Shown here in pieces: positions 30,996-42,539 of a DNA stretch of 64,000 nt. Source of the stretch: Viola odorata (lineage: Eukaryota > Streptophyta > Magnoliopsida > Malpighiales > Violaceae); assembly GCA_963691705.1 (NCBI GenBank), contig OY829539.1:55712327-55776326 (forward strand), read 5' to 3'. Every line of letters starts with the position of its first letter. Position 1 is the first letter of the stretch. The notes below the pieces were generated by a model. The model was not told the origin of the DNA and searched no databases. It was given only the letters and a program-made list of their open reading frames with translations. Position numbers and translations under genes: made by a program.

Positions 30996-33900
30996 TTCTC
31001 CTATTCTGGAACTGCCGGGGGATTGGGAACACTCAGGCGAGTGCTAACTTTTTGAAGTTATTAGGATTAGAGCTCCCAAGCTTAATTTTCTTGTCTGAAA
31101 CAAAATTGTACGCGCACGAATTTGAAAAGTTTAGTAATAAATGGTCTTTTCCTTATGTTCTTGTCGTTGATTGTGAGGGTGACACTAGAAGAGGAGGTCT
31201 AGCCTTATTGTGTAGGAATGATATTTCCGTTAATGTCTTGCGTAGTGATGCTCACTGTATTGATATTGAACTCCTTAATGGTCTGTCAAACGGCCCCCCT
31301 TGGAGGTTTACTGGCATCTATGGTTGGCCAACTAGGGCGGATAAACATAAGACATGGGATATGATTAGGGATATAAGAGATATGAGCCCACTCCCATGGC
31401 TGTGTGTTGGGGATTTTAATGAAGTCATGTGGGGTAATGAGAAACTTGGTGGCTCGACAAGACAGTTCAATGATATGGATGAATTTCGGTGCGCCCTAGA
31501 CCACTGTGATCTTATAGACCTTGGCTTTTCGGGACCAAAATTCACCTGGTGTAACAACCAAAGGGGCAACGACACTATCATGGAGAGAGTAGATAGAGGG
31601 ACGGCAAATGAGAAGTGGATGAGTTGCTTCCCCGATGCCACTGTTAAACACCTCCCCCGCTTCGGATCTGACCACTGCCCTATCCTGATTCAGCTGACCC
31701 CTAGGGTTGATAGATCTCCGAGAGGGAAAGTCTTTCGTTTCGAGGCTGCCTGGCTTAGGGATGAGTCATGTTTTGACTTTGTTAAAAGGTTGTGGGATGG
31801 AGGAGAGAGTCAGGCAAATGGGGACTCACTAGATAACCGATTAGTACGCTGCGGGGTAGAGTTGTCACACTGGAGTAAGGAGGTCTTTGGTAATGTGCAC
31901 AGGTCCATTGTGCAGAAAAGAGAGCATCTGGGATGGCTCCAGATGCAATCAAGCTCAGACTCCACCCTTGATGAGATTGAGAAAGTTGGAAAAGTAGTTG
32001 AGGAGCTCATCCATCGAGATGAGGTGATGTGGAAACAACAGTCACGAGTTCTATGGCTCGAAGAGGGAGATAGGAACACAAAAATCTTCCATGCCCGTGC
32101 TTCGCAACGTAAGAAGAAGAATACAATTGAGAGAATCCAAGACGAGTCGGGTCGGTGGAGGGAGTCCCGTGAGGAAGTAGAGGCGATAGTCCTAGATTAT
32201 TATAAGACCCTATTCTCTTCTGGTGGAAGCGACCTATCCTCAAATGTCCTACATTCCATAAACCCCCGTGTGTCCCACTCCATGAATTTTAATCTTGATC
32301 GGATTTTCACTAAACATGAAGTTTTTAAAGCTCTTAAACAGATGCATCCTACGAAGGCCCCCGGGCCGGACGGAATGCCTCCTTTATTTTTTCAAAAATT
32401 TTAGTCTTTTTTAGAAATTCCTGTTTGCAAAGTTGTCCTTGAAATTCTGAATGATGGGGAAGATCCTGCCTACCTCAACCATACCTTTATCACCCTTATT
32501 CCTAAAATAGCCAACCCCTCAAATTGCTCCCAGTTTCGCCCGATTAGCTTGTGCAATGTAGTCTTCAAGCTGATAACCAAAGTTCTTGCCAATCGCCTGA
32601 AACAAATCTTGCCTGACATAGTATCAGAGAATCAAAGCGCCTTTGTCCCAGGCAGACTCATAACCGACAACACTCTGATAGCCCAAGAGATCTTCCATGG
32701 AATGAACTCAAAACGCTCGGGTCCAGGATGGATGAGCGTCAAGCTAGATATGAGTAAGGCCTATGACAGAGTGGAGTGGAACTTCTTGGAGGCAATCATG
32801 ACCCGCATGGGCTTCTCACCTAGATGGACATCTTTGGTGATGCGATGTGTCTCAACGGTCTCCTACGCCATCCTCCTTAATGGGGCCCCGGGACCTACGT
32901 TCTACCCAGGGAGGGGCCTCCGGCAGGGGGATCCGTTGTCCCCTTATCTCTTTGTGTTGTGTGCTGAGGGCCTTTCAGCGATGCTTCAGAATGCAACCGC
33001 GACCAATAGGATTCATGGATACAAGGTATGCCCGGGCAGCCCACAGGTCAGTTATCTGTTCTATGCGGATGACAGTCTCATTTTCGCGAAAGCAGAGGAA
33101 GGAGAGGCTACAGTCATTAGCTCCATTCTGAAGGACTACGAGAAAGCCTCTGGCCAGAAAGTAAATTTAGCTAAATCAGAAGTGTGCTTCAGCAAGAACG
33201 TAGGCCACAACGCTAAAATACTAGTAAAAGAAAGACTAGCAATGGTGGAGACGGAATCCCATGCCAGGTACTTGGGACTTCCAGTGTCTTTTGGCCGATC
33301 GAAGAAAGAGATGTTCGCTCCGATCCGTGACAGGATCTGCAAGAGGCTAGGAGGGTGGAAAGAGAAAAAGCTATCCCAGGCAGGGAGAGATGTTCTAATT
33401 AAATCAGTCATCCAGTCCATCCCGACGTATATGATAAGTTGTTTTGAGATCCCAATCTCCATCTGCGAGGACATAGAAAAGGCGACAAGAAGATTCTGGT
33501 GGGGGGGTAATTCTGAGGAGCGTAAGATGCACTGGGTGTCCTGGGAAAAGCTTTGCCGGTCGAAGGAGGTGGGAGGATTGGGATTCCGGAAGGTTAGAGA
33601 ATTCAATCTTGCTCTTTTAGCCAAACAAGGGTGGCGGCTGCACAAAAATCCAAACTCTTTGCTCTCCCAGATCTGGAAAGCGCGTTACTTTCCCCACTCG
33701 GACTTTCTCGAGGCAGGGATGGGCTCCCGCCCTAGTTACGTGTGGCGTAGCACTCTGGCAGGAAGATCAACTCTCCAGAAAGGATGCATCTGGAGGGTAG
33801 GGAATGGAGAACGGATACGGATTTGGAAAGTCTCGTGGCTTCCGACAACAGTGACTGGGATGATCACAGCACCGGTCACGGGCCTTGATGAGGAGGCTAC

Positions 33901-35089
33901 AGTGGCTGAGCTTATTGATAGGGACCGGAGGTGCTGGAAGACAGACCTTGTGGAGCAGCTTTTTCCACCACAGGAAATATCGGCAATATTAAGCCTACCG
34001 CTTAGTCGGAGTGAGGCGAATGATACTCTTGTGTGGAAAGGCACTACAAATGGGAAGTATTCAGTTCGTAGTGGATACCACTGTCTTACATCAGTTACTG
34101 CGCAGGAGTGCCCAGAGTCCAGTAGAGGTTGGTGGAAATTCTTATGGGGACTTTCTATCCCTCCAAAGTTCAAAAACTTCATATGGAGGATGAGAAGTAA
34201 CTCTCTCCCAACCAGGGTGAATCTAGCTAGGAGGGGTGTATCGGTGGACCCCGCGTGCCCCTGCTGCAACGAGGAGGTAGAATCGACTCCGCACCTGCTG
34301 CTGTCTTGCCCGTTTGCCAGGGAAGTGTGGGGAAAGTTTGCGTTCTGGGATAGGGTTTCGGGGCTGCATGGAGATGGCTGGGTGGATTGGCTAGCAGGGC
34401 TACGGACATCTCTGGATGACTCAGATATAGAGAAGCTCATCTCCATCCTGTGGTCCCTATGGACATCGAGGAATAACAGGATCTTCCGCTAGTGTGATGA
34501 ATCAATCCAAGAGGTGGTTATTAGGGGTGGAAAATTACTGTCTGATTTCCAGGAGGTATGGTGTCAGCATCTCAGGCCCGCTGCCCCGCCTCCCCAACCG
34601 GTCAACCCGAGATGGATGCCCCCTCCTACAGGGGTGGTAAAGGTGAACACGGATGCAGCGGTGGGGAATACGGGCATTGGCTTGGGATTTATAGCCCGGG
34701 ATGCAAAGGGTGAAACAGTGTTCTCAGGAGCAATCTACCTTCCGCATAGAGCTGAGGCACGAACAGCAGAGGCTCTAGCGCTGAGAGACGCAGTAACACA
34801 GGCTCGCCAATGGGGATACGACAAGATTATAGTTGAGTCTGACTGCTTGCAGAACGTCCTCGCCCTGACTAATGGAGACTTCCCATTAAGTTACTCGGGA
34901 TTGGTGTTGGAAGAGGTGGCACGCCTAGCTTCTACTTTTCATAGCTGCTCCTTCTCGCATACAGGACGGTCTACGAATATCCTAGCACATGAGTTAGGCC
35001 AATTGGCTTTGATTTCCGGTTTAGGAAATGTATGGATAAGGGAATGCCCCGAGGTGATCGCACCTTTTGTACTTGCAGATTTGAATTAA
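30992..35089 (+). pseudogene. LINE ORF2: endonuclease, reverse transcriptase, RNase H (two nonsense codons)
   Basis: One continuous frame of 1366 codons is interrupted only by TAG at 32402-32404 and TAG at 34490-34492. From the N-terminus there is an apurinic-type endonuclease (WNCRGIGN, SETKL, GDFNEV, FTWCNN, GSDHCPI). The linker follows, then reverse transcriptase with FRPISLCNVVFK, KLDMSKAYDRVEW, GLRQGDPLSPYLF and the catalytic FYADDS (about 33058-33075). Next come a zinc-binding zf-RVT region (PCCNEEVESTPHLLLSCPF, about 34258-34314) and an RNase H-like domain (VNTDAAVGNTG, AEALALRDA, VESDC) from about 34640. This is the standard plant L1 ORF2 order and length. Both stops look like single substitutions. 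Confidence 0.95.
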
Positions 35090-35135
35090 TCCAATTATTT
35101 CTTCCTTCAAAAAAAAAAAAAACCCCGATGGCTTC

Positions 35136-35528
35136 TCCCATAATTTGATATCTACTGTATAATATTAAATTATGGTTAGGGGATTATAACCGAATCGCGA
35201 TTTATAACGGTGAAATGTAACGCTCTCGCAATTTTAGAGAGTGAGAAAAATTGAATAGTAAGGCACCGTATCATGGGCCCGGCCCATTGTTTGTATCGCT
35301 GGGAAACAAGAATGCAAACTACAAATATACGCACCAATCCGACCTTCTCTTTCCCTTAGCCGGAAGACGAAGAAGAACTCCCATACATACTGGTTATTAC
35401 TGGTTAGGGAAGGGAGCTTGACGGAGAGATTATCATCAATTATCAATTAATTCCATTCCAATCCCTAACCCTAACCTCTCCTTACTCAATTCTCTTTACT
35501 TTAATTACGTAAAATAAGTACACAAATA
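35136..35528 (+). promoter_or_regulatory. Upstream region of the CPP1-type gene
   Basis: This is the 393 bp between the LINE target duplication and the start codon. It contains GGGCCCGGCCCATTG (35276-35290), a GGCCCA-type element common in promoters of plant housekeeping and plastid-protein genes, and TAACCCTAACC-like telo-box words at about 35464-35476 (CCCTAACCCTAACC). No clear TATA box is seen. The LINE has placed its poly(A) tail at the distal edge. Confidence 0.5.
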
Positions 35529-38054
35529 ATGGGTTCTCTTCTCCTCTCCAATCCCACTCTCTCCTCTCCCTACCTCCATCATAATCTGTAAGTATCGCGT
35601 CTTTCACCTCTCTTTACTTTGCTATCTTTCCTTTTAATGGCTGGGTTTTAATTTTTCAAGTTATTTTCTCTTGGGTGCTTTCTTTTTTTGTTTCAGCAGC
35701 GGTAATCGTGGCCAACGAAACACCAAGTACGCCCAAACGTTACGTATGTCCATTTCGAGAAGAAAAGGATTCCCAAGAATCACTGTTAAATGCGCTGTCG
35801 ACTCTCCTTACGAAGGTAATTCATTCCCTTCCCTTAGTTCTCGGTATCTCTTAATCAATTGGATTTGTGTAAGCTATGTTTTGATTTCAATCAAGTATCT
35901 CAAATGGGTCTTTGAAGGTGAACTATTCAAGTAATGTCCAAGATAAATGGCAACTTTTCATGGAATTTAGTGGTCAATAATATCGTGTTCATGTTTCTAG
36001 TGCAACAATGAATTAGCAGTGTCTAATGGTAAAAGACAATAAATTGATTTCAAATAGATGTCTTGATTTGTAAGCGGTGCGTGCTCATTCTGTGTAGCTT
36101 TCTCCAAACCATATCAATATGCGGTCTTTTTGTGTTTTTTGGCTTATGCTTTCTTTCCTTTTGTTGTTGTAGGTAATGCTTCAAAGTTTCCTCGAATGAG
36201 TGTTTGGAATCCTTATAAGCGTCTTGGTATCAGTCCTTATGCCAATGAGGAGGAGATCTGGGGGTTGCGCAATTTTCTCATGGAGCAGTATGCTGGACAT
36301 GAGAGAAGTGTAGAATCAATAGAAGCTGCTTTTGAGAAGTTGTTGATGACCAACTTTAAAGAGAGGAAGAAAACTAAAATTAACTTGAAAACCAAGTTGA
36401 AGAAGAAAGTGGATGAGTCTCCACCTTGGGTTAAGAATTTACTCAACTTTGTGGAACTTCCTCCAGTGGAAGTTATTTTTAGAAGATTGTTCCTCTTTGC
36501 ATTCATGGGGGGTGGAGTATCATGAATTCTGCTGATGGTGGCCCTGCTTTTCAGGTGTGTTCTTCATTTATTTCTTGGTTGGAAGTCTTTATTGGATTAC
36601 TTCTTATACGACTATCTACTGTAAGCTCTAATGTCCTGGTTAAAGGACAACTATGCCTTTTCGAGACTTGCTTCTCTTGTGTGGGTTTCAAATCCCATAG
36701 AGAAATGGACAAGTTTTCCAGTTCTTCTTAGGATTAGATATTCAACACTTGATCTTGTGTTTCAAATGGTAGTGGGAGACTCCTATATAGTTGTGCACAA
36801 ATGAAGTGAATTTCTAGGAAAGAATTATCTAACGATGATGAGATTTTAAGTATGGTCTTTTTCTTGTCTATTGTTGTAAGCCCTGCCCAACTGCCGCAGC
36901 TCATTTTGGTGTTCTTGGACACTTTATCATTCAAGCATTTTATATTAGTGGTTTTTCCCCCTTCTGAATCTGAATCTGAATTTGGAAAATTTTCATCTGA
37001 CCATTATGCTAGCATAACTTTGTTAAGAATCATTTTTTAAGCTTATTTGTTTTTAGCCCTGCCCAACTGTCATCGCTCTTTTGGAGATTGGGTCCATCAT
37101 CAGTCAGGCATTGGCACTCATTGATTTTCATCCTTTCTGAGTCTGCGCCTCTTGATACTCTGTGTCCTGATTATGTTTTTAATTTTATTAGGTTATCATT
37201 TGACATTGTTAGAATACAAATTTTGGTTCTTCATAACTGTGACGGCAAGTCTATTTGATTCTTTGGGCACTGATTGTTGGATCTGCCAACTCCACAAACT
37301 GAACCGACTTGGACATGGCCGCATTTTTCTCTACTAGTAGTCCTAAAACTGTCGATGGTGTCATTGTCCATTCATTCTTCCTTCTCTTTTTTTTCTTTTG
37401 TTCACACACTGTCCATTCATTCCATGCATTATTAATTTGAATTAGAATTCTAGTACCATTTCATTCCGTCGATGCGTTATTGATCCTCTGAAAGGAGCTC
37501 GGATAAGCTTTACATTCATGGATGGCTTGTAGTTTGTTTGAACTTCTGTTTTCCTCAAATTATATACTTGTCGATGAGTAAAATGATTATTGAGATACAG
37601 CATGCCTAGTAAACTTGATCTATTTTTTTTTTTGGTCATGCCATGCTCAGTTGCATCAATATTCCATGATGAGATTTAGGAATATGGGTTTTTGTGGCTG
37701 CTTGTTTATTGAAAGACAATTTCCTATGCAGGTGGCAGTCTCTCTGGCAGCATGTATCTACTTCCTTAATGAGAAGACCAAGAGCTTGGGTAGAGCTTTC
37801 ATTATTGGGTGAGCCTCATGCAAGAACTTAAGTTGCAGTTTTAAACTCTTTTCAATATCATTTTACTATTGTTGTTTGTACTTATACGCTTCTTACCTTG
37901 CAGTCTTGGAGCTCTTGCAACAGGCTGGGTATGTGGGTCGATATTCGTCCCCATGATTCCTACAGTTATACTGCACCCGAATTGGACGCTCGAACTCTTA
38001 ACGTCACTGGTAGCATGTGTTTTCATGTTTCTTGGATGTACTTTTCTCAAGTAA
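35529..38054 (+). CDS. CPP1: CPP1/CDF1-type chloroplast J-like membrane protein (apparent 1-nt frameshift)
   Basis: Five exons with GT-AG introns: 35529-35587, 35697-35815, 36173-36554, 37732-37808 and 37904-38054. The product is about 262 residues: a Ser/Arg-rich chloroplast transit peptide (about 1-55), a J-like domain ([18 protein letters not shown], about 70-135) without the HPD motif, a basic linker, and three or four membrane helices ending in FLGCTFLK. This matches the DUF3353 family, whose member CPP1 is a plastid chaperone-like protein that stabilises protochlorophyllide oxidoreductase during chlorophyll synthesis. The G run at 36507-36512 has six G where the family frame needs seven. 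As written, exon 3 would run to a TGA at 36523-36525. All other exons and borders are intact, which suggests either a recent lesion or a homopolymer sequencing error. Exon 2 has a tandem CAGCAG acceptor. Confidence 0.88.
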
Positions 38055-39420
38055 AATCACACTGATATTTCATGTTCATGAAGAAGGCAGGAATGATTTT
38101 GATTTCATGTCATTCTCTATTTGTTTTGAAACATATAGAACAGTCACTTTTTTATTATATAGATGTAGTGTGACCTTAGGAAATTTATACTTTCAAAGTG
38201 TGCTAATGCAATAATTTTTTGATTTTTTTCTCTTAGATATAATATTTTTTTCTTAGTGAAACTACCTGTTGTGTGGTAGTAGACTAGTAGGGATAACCAT
38301 GGTGTGGTTTGGTCTGATTTGGTTCGATTCAAATTGAAACCGATTGTTAAAGGATGGTTTGCCCGTGGTTGACACGCATGTCAATGAGCATATAGCTTAT
38401 TTTGTCATTCGTGGAGGCAAAGTTACTAGTAAAATTGGACCTAATTTCACTCCACCTGTTTTTTTTTTTTTTTAAAGTGGTTGACATGCCTATGAAAATG
38501 AAATTTCACCCTAGGAAAAAAATGCTGTTACTTGTTGAATTTGACTTTACACCATTAAAACTCTAAACTAAGGCCATGCATAGTGTTGTGCATCTATGTG
38601 TATCTTACCAAATCACAGTGTACAAAATCAAATCCAACGGCAAAGAATAAATTAGACTCTGTGATTCGATTTGACCTTTTTTTCCTCTTAACAATGCTTG
38701 TAAAGTTAAAACTAGTGGTGTTCATTTAGTCCAGTTCAGTAGATTTAAACTATTTTACACTTTGAATCAAGAATATTTATCAAAATAGGTATATATCCAA
38801 TTCTCACCGAAAAATTGATAATAGAGTTTGTCTCACTAGAAAAAAATTTCACGTTAAGAGCTGAGAACGACAAACGAACATAATATTGGGACTAAATAAA
38901 ACAAAACAAAAAATATTAGGGGTTAAAAGAATTGATTATTCCTGTAAACGTTGAGAACCAATTAGTATATTAAACCTATAATTATATATATGCATAAAAA
39001 ATAAAAAATAAATTTAAAACTTAGTAATGGTGGCTTATAATAAGCTATTTTTTTATAGTTGGTTGGCTTTTAATGCTTTAAGTTTGATTTTTATTTATTT
39101 ATATATGATAAGTTTTCTTATGTCATATTTTTCTTTTCCTGAAATACTGGCTTCGTGACAATTTGCATTTGCAATTAGTACTTTTTATGATAGTTTATAA
39201 ATATTATAAGGTAAAGTAACTAAGAATTTGATCGTTTATTAAAGTTTCTATTTCTATCTCGATGGATTATTATTATTAAAAAGTTTATAGCTTCAGGAAA
39301 CTTTCATTTCAACCCAATCTTACGAAACAATAATGCCGAGAATTATTTTCCTTGAATAAATTGCCAATTAAGTATAAAAGTAGAAAATTAAAATGAGGAC
39401 ATGTTTAGATAAAGCATAAG
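38055..39420. other. AT-rich intergenic DNA
   Basis: No gene or complete transposon is recognised between the CPP1-type gene and the cyclotide-like locus. The first 250 bp probably hold the 3' untranslated region of the CPP1-type gene. Confidence 0.5.
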
Positions 39421-39430
39421 AAAGGGCACT

Positions 39431-39436
39431 TTTATT
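39431..39436 (-). terminator. Polyadenylation signal of the cyclotide-like gene
   Basis: On the minus strand this reads AATAAA, about 85 bp downstream of the end of the mature-peptide coding part. Position and sequence fit a plant near-upstream element. Confidence 0.55.
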
Positions 39437-39520
39437 CAACTGATGATACAAGTTTACACATACGAGAAGGAAGCAACACGAATGCCCTAATAATATTATG
39501 TTGTTTGAGTTGGCAAGAGA

Positions 39521-39836
39521 GTTCAGGTAGCAAACTTTGTTCGAGCAAAAGCATCCAACAATGCCACTAAAGCAACCAATATAGACGCAACTTTCACCGC
39601 AAGGAACACCGCCACCGAGGGCATTAAAGTTGGAGTGCTTCTTCAATGAGTGGGTTGGAGATGAGGATCTTACCGGTAAGAGCATTAATGACTTTCTCGT
39701 CCAAATTGAGATTCGCCTTCCCTAAAACCATCTTAATGGCTTTAGGAGTGATGAAATCTTTCTCAAAGGTTGCAAAGGCTGGAAGAGCAAAGGCAGCGAT
39801 CACCAAAAACCCAACAATCATCTTCTTCATCTCCAT
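39521..39836 (-). pseudogene. Cyclotide-like precursor gene, frame-broken
   Basis: Cyclotides are head-to-tail cyclic, cystine-knotted defence peptides made from secretory precursors and cut out by asparaginyl endopeptidase. From ATG 39836 the minus strand encodes a Lys-containing N-terminus and a hydrophobic signal peptide ending near residue 22. A propeptide region with EKDFITPKAI and [10 protein letters not shown] follows, as in Viola precursors, and then a stop at 39626-39624. The six-cysteine domain lies in the next frame, about 39616-39521, with cysteine spacing 3-4-6-1-4, a Glu in loop 1 and a terminal Asn followed by Ser-Leu. That Asn is the expected processing site. Loop 2 lacks the usual Pro and loop 4 has Phe. 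The switch between the two parts needs one inserted or two lost bases at about 39626-39650. The downstream tail also lacks an early stop. It is either a pseudogene or a sequence error; the family call is strong. Confidence 0.85.
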
Positions 39837-39920
39837 TGCTTAAAAGTTGTAATTAAAAGCTTTTCTTGTTTTTTTTCTTTGAAGATTTGAAGATGGGTGC
39901 TTACTACCCCTTCCTCGCCC

Positions 39921-39930
39921 TCTATTTATA
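39921..39930 (-). promoter_or_regulatory. TATA box of the cyclotide-like gene
   Basis: On the minus strand it reads TATAAATAGA, about 85 bp upstream of the start codon and 30 bp upstream of a plausible transcription start near 39895. The promoter core looks intact although the coding frame is broken. Confidence 0.6.
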
Positions 39931-40141
39931 GCACTAGCATGTCTCTCTTTTCTCTCTTTTTCATTTTTCATTTTTATTTTTATTTGTCCAGTGAGATTCA
40001 CGTTATAACACTAGCTCGGATTTTTTCAGCTGATCACATCTTGTTATGATTTAATAATAATATCCAGTTTATTAAAATAAACCACCACTGGTAAATTCAA
40101 TGTTTGTGCTTCCTTTACTTTATTTTATCAGAATTTTATGG

Positions 40142-41790
40142 AAGTATATGAGTTTTTTTTTTTTTTAATAAGCAGAGGATTTATTAAATAAAGGTCATGA
40201 AGAACATGACACTGAACAGAAAACCAGAATTAGAGCCTGCCTAAAGAGAGGCTCAAAAACCAAACCAAAAACAGAAACCACACAACCAGCAAGAACAATA
40301 CAGAAGAAGGAAACCTAAGCTCACACAACCCACAACAGAAGCCCTTATCGCCACCATAAGGGCCAAGCACGGGCAGCAGCTAGAACGCCACCAGAAGACC
40401 AGCCACGACCACCGCCAAGATAGCTGCGCAGACGACCACAAACACCCCACAGCATACACATACAGAAAGGAAGCACAGAAGATGAAAAAACAAATGGAGG
40501 TCACGACACAAACCGAAACTAAACACGCAGAGGAAGACCAGGCAGGCAGAGGATATCTCTCCCCAAGACTAATCTCACGACACAAACTAGACCCCACCAG
40601 ACCATACAAAGAACCCCCTGGACCCAATAGACTTAAAACTACAGAAGCATGAAAACGCAGCACCAATATCTAGAAGCGAACCAAAAATAACAAGCCGACA
40701 GACACCTAACCAATCAAGACCAACACCATAAGGCAACCACACCCACAGCTGCAGCTAAACGGAAGCCCAGAAACCCAAAAGACAACCCCGCAACACAAAC
40801 CACGTGGATCAAACCACGCCAACTGAACGCTTTCCCGCTTTCTTGAACGCCTCTACCTCCTTTTCGAAACAGCCACTATCAAAAGCGCGCATAGATTCCT
40901 CGTTAGCATGGTCTGTTAGTCCCATCAGTTTGCCAAACGCCCAGATGTCGCCTTTGAGAATGGGCGCATCCAGCGCCTTATTCACCGCTCTAATATCCTC
41001 GTTATCAACTACGTTACAGCTTGATATAGAACCCGCTTCTGATTGCTCGGTCTCAAGACTTCCCCTGGTTCCCACTAACTTTTTAACTTTCCTATCATGT
41101 CGACTTGCTGTTACATAGGAGCCTATTGGTACATCTCCCCTCTCTGATTTGGAAGCCAACTCCTCCTCTTGTTCGGACCTTCCGGTATTTCCAGTCAGGT
41201 TCTCTCGCTCCGTAACCATCTCCATGATTTCCTCCTCCTCATCACTGTCTTCTTCTTCCTTCCTTCCCACACCGTTCATCCAGTCCAGGTTTGAAATAGC
41301 TCCTTGTAGTGGCTCCTCGTAGCATTTCACGTTATACAAGTTCCCCTTAAGGCTCACCATGATCTCCCTGTCAACATGAGAACTAGTAGTAGAAATTAAA
41401 ATGCGACCAATGTCAAGCCTTTTCCTTTCCAAGGTCTGACTGTCCACGACTACCAGGTCGCCCAATTTTCCTCCTATGTGATCAAAAGCTGCCTGTCCCC
41501 AAGCTGCTATCGGGAGTCCGACACAATGGACCCAACATAAACGTCCCCCGTCCATCATTGCCTCATCCCAACGCAAGACCTTGTGGAACAGTTCGCGAGA
41601 AGCCGCGTTAGAGTCCCCAAGAGCAACATCCAAGTCTGATTGGCTCTCAAATTCCAGAAGCACTAGCCCTCTTCCCATTATCCTAGTTTCACAGGTCCAT
41701 CCCGCCTCCAGAACCAACTCCTGAATCTCAGGGAAGTCTTCAAAACGCTTGAGCGCTCCAATGGCACTCTTAGCCAAGTATATGAGTTTT
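40142..41790 (-). mobile_element. ORF1-only LINE-derived insertion
   Basis: Exact 15-bp duplications AAGTATATGAGTTTT lie at 40142-40156 and 41776-41790. The left one merges into the T run 40153-40166, which is the poly(A) tail on the minus strand. AATAAA is seen just before the tail (complement of TTTATT near 40182). Between them is the C-terminal part of a LINE ORF1 followed by about 640 bp of non-coding 3' sequence. No ORF2 sequence is present, so the insert is not just a 5'-truncated ordinary LINE. Confidence 0.85.
40809..41775 (-). pseudogene. LINE ORF1 (DUF4283-type) fragment
   Basis: The open frame is 322 codons long but starts without ATG at the element's truncated 5' edge. It begins in the DUF4283-like region (WTCETRIMGRGLVLLEF), continues WVHCVGLPIAAWGQAAFDHI and ETLERKRLDIGRILI, and ends in a long acidic and polar tail. 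This pattern is usual for the nucleic-acid-binding ORF1 protein of plant L1-type LINEs. A zinc knuckle is not seen. The first residue is probably internal to the original protein. Confidence 0.8.
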
Positions 41791-42090
41791 GTTTTAAAGT
41801 AAATGTGATTCGATAATTAATAATAGCCCTTGATTGAACAAAGATGTATAAAATATTTTATGAGGGGGGAAATAAATTCAATCATTCGAGTCGTTTAAAA
41901 ATAGCTTAGTCGACATGACCTTCTGCTGCAACCGAAGAGGTAGTTGATAAAGGATAGTAAAATATAAAAGGTAAAATATAGGCTTTTCTTTCATTTTCTT
42001 TTTCATTTATTGGGTTTTCTTAAGCGATTCTTATCAACCTCAAATCACAAAAAATATTTGTATGACAACCAATCATCAAAATCTTTTATA

Positions 42091-42323
42091 CTCCCTCCGT
42101 CCCTTAAAGGATGTCGTTTACTATTCCGGCGCGTATTTCAAAGCGGCCGGAATAGTAGCTATATGACCCCGAAAAATTTCGTACTTTTTTTTGAACGTAG
42201 GTACCTGATTTATCTACGTTAGAAAAAAAATACGGAATTTTTCGGAGTCATATAGCTACTATTCCGGCCGCCTTCAAATACGCGCCGAAATAGTAAACGA
42301 CATCCTTTAAGGGACGGAGGGAG
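42091..42323. mobile_element. Stowaway-type MITE
   Basis: 233 bp with inverted termini CTCCCTCCGTCCC and a TA duplication (42089-42090 and 42324-42325), the Tc1/mariner-type Stowaway signature. The two halves are nearly perfect inverted copies over more than 90 bp, so the whole element can fold into one hairpin. Confidence 0.95.
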
Positions 42324-42539
42324 TAGTATTTTCATTTTTTCTCCATTTTTTACTCAATATAGCATACATTTAAGTTTTTATTTTTTTATATTTAGATAGA
42401 TGCAAAATTCGAACCTAAAACTTTACTAATATTTTAAGTGACAGTAAAACAATCAATAATTAAAGGGGGGAAAAATATTTGTTTTTGGAAGGCAGAGACA
42501 TGTACCTGCCTCTATTATTACTAAAATCCAAAACTTATA

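Larger units (their letters stand above)
29418..35122 (+). mobile_element. Full-length L1-type LINE
   Basis: The 5.7-kb element ends in a run of 14 A (35109-35122) and is flanked by the 13-bp duplication CCCCGATGGCTTC at 29405-29417 and 35123-35135. It has a 5' untranslated region, ORF1 and ORF2, whose stop and start overlap at 30992-30995. The intact target duplication and only a few lesions in over 5 kb of coding sequence point to a fairly recent insertion. It lies about 400 bp upstream of the CPP1-type gene, in the same direction. Confidence 0.95.

Noticed and set aside
31318..34446. Minus-strand frames opposite LINE ORF2 (up to 236 codons)
   Set aside because: They are shadows of the strongly coding plus strand.
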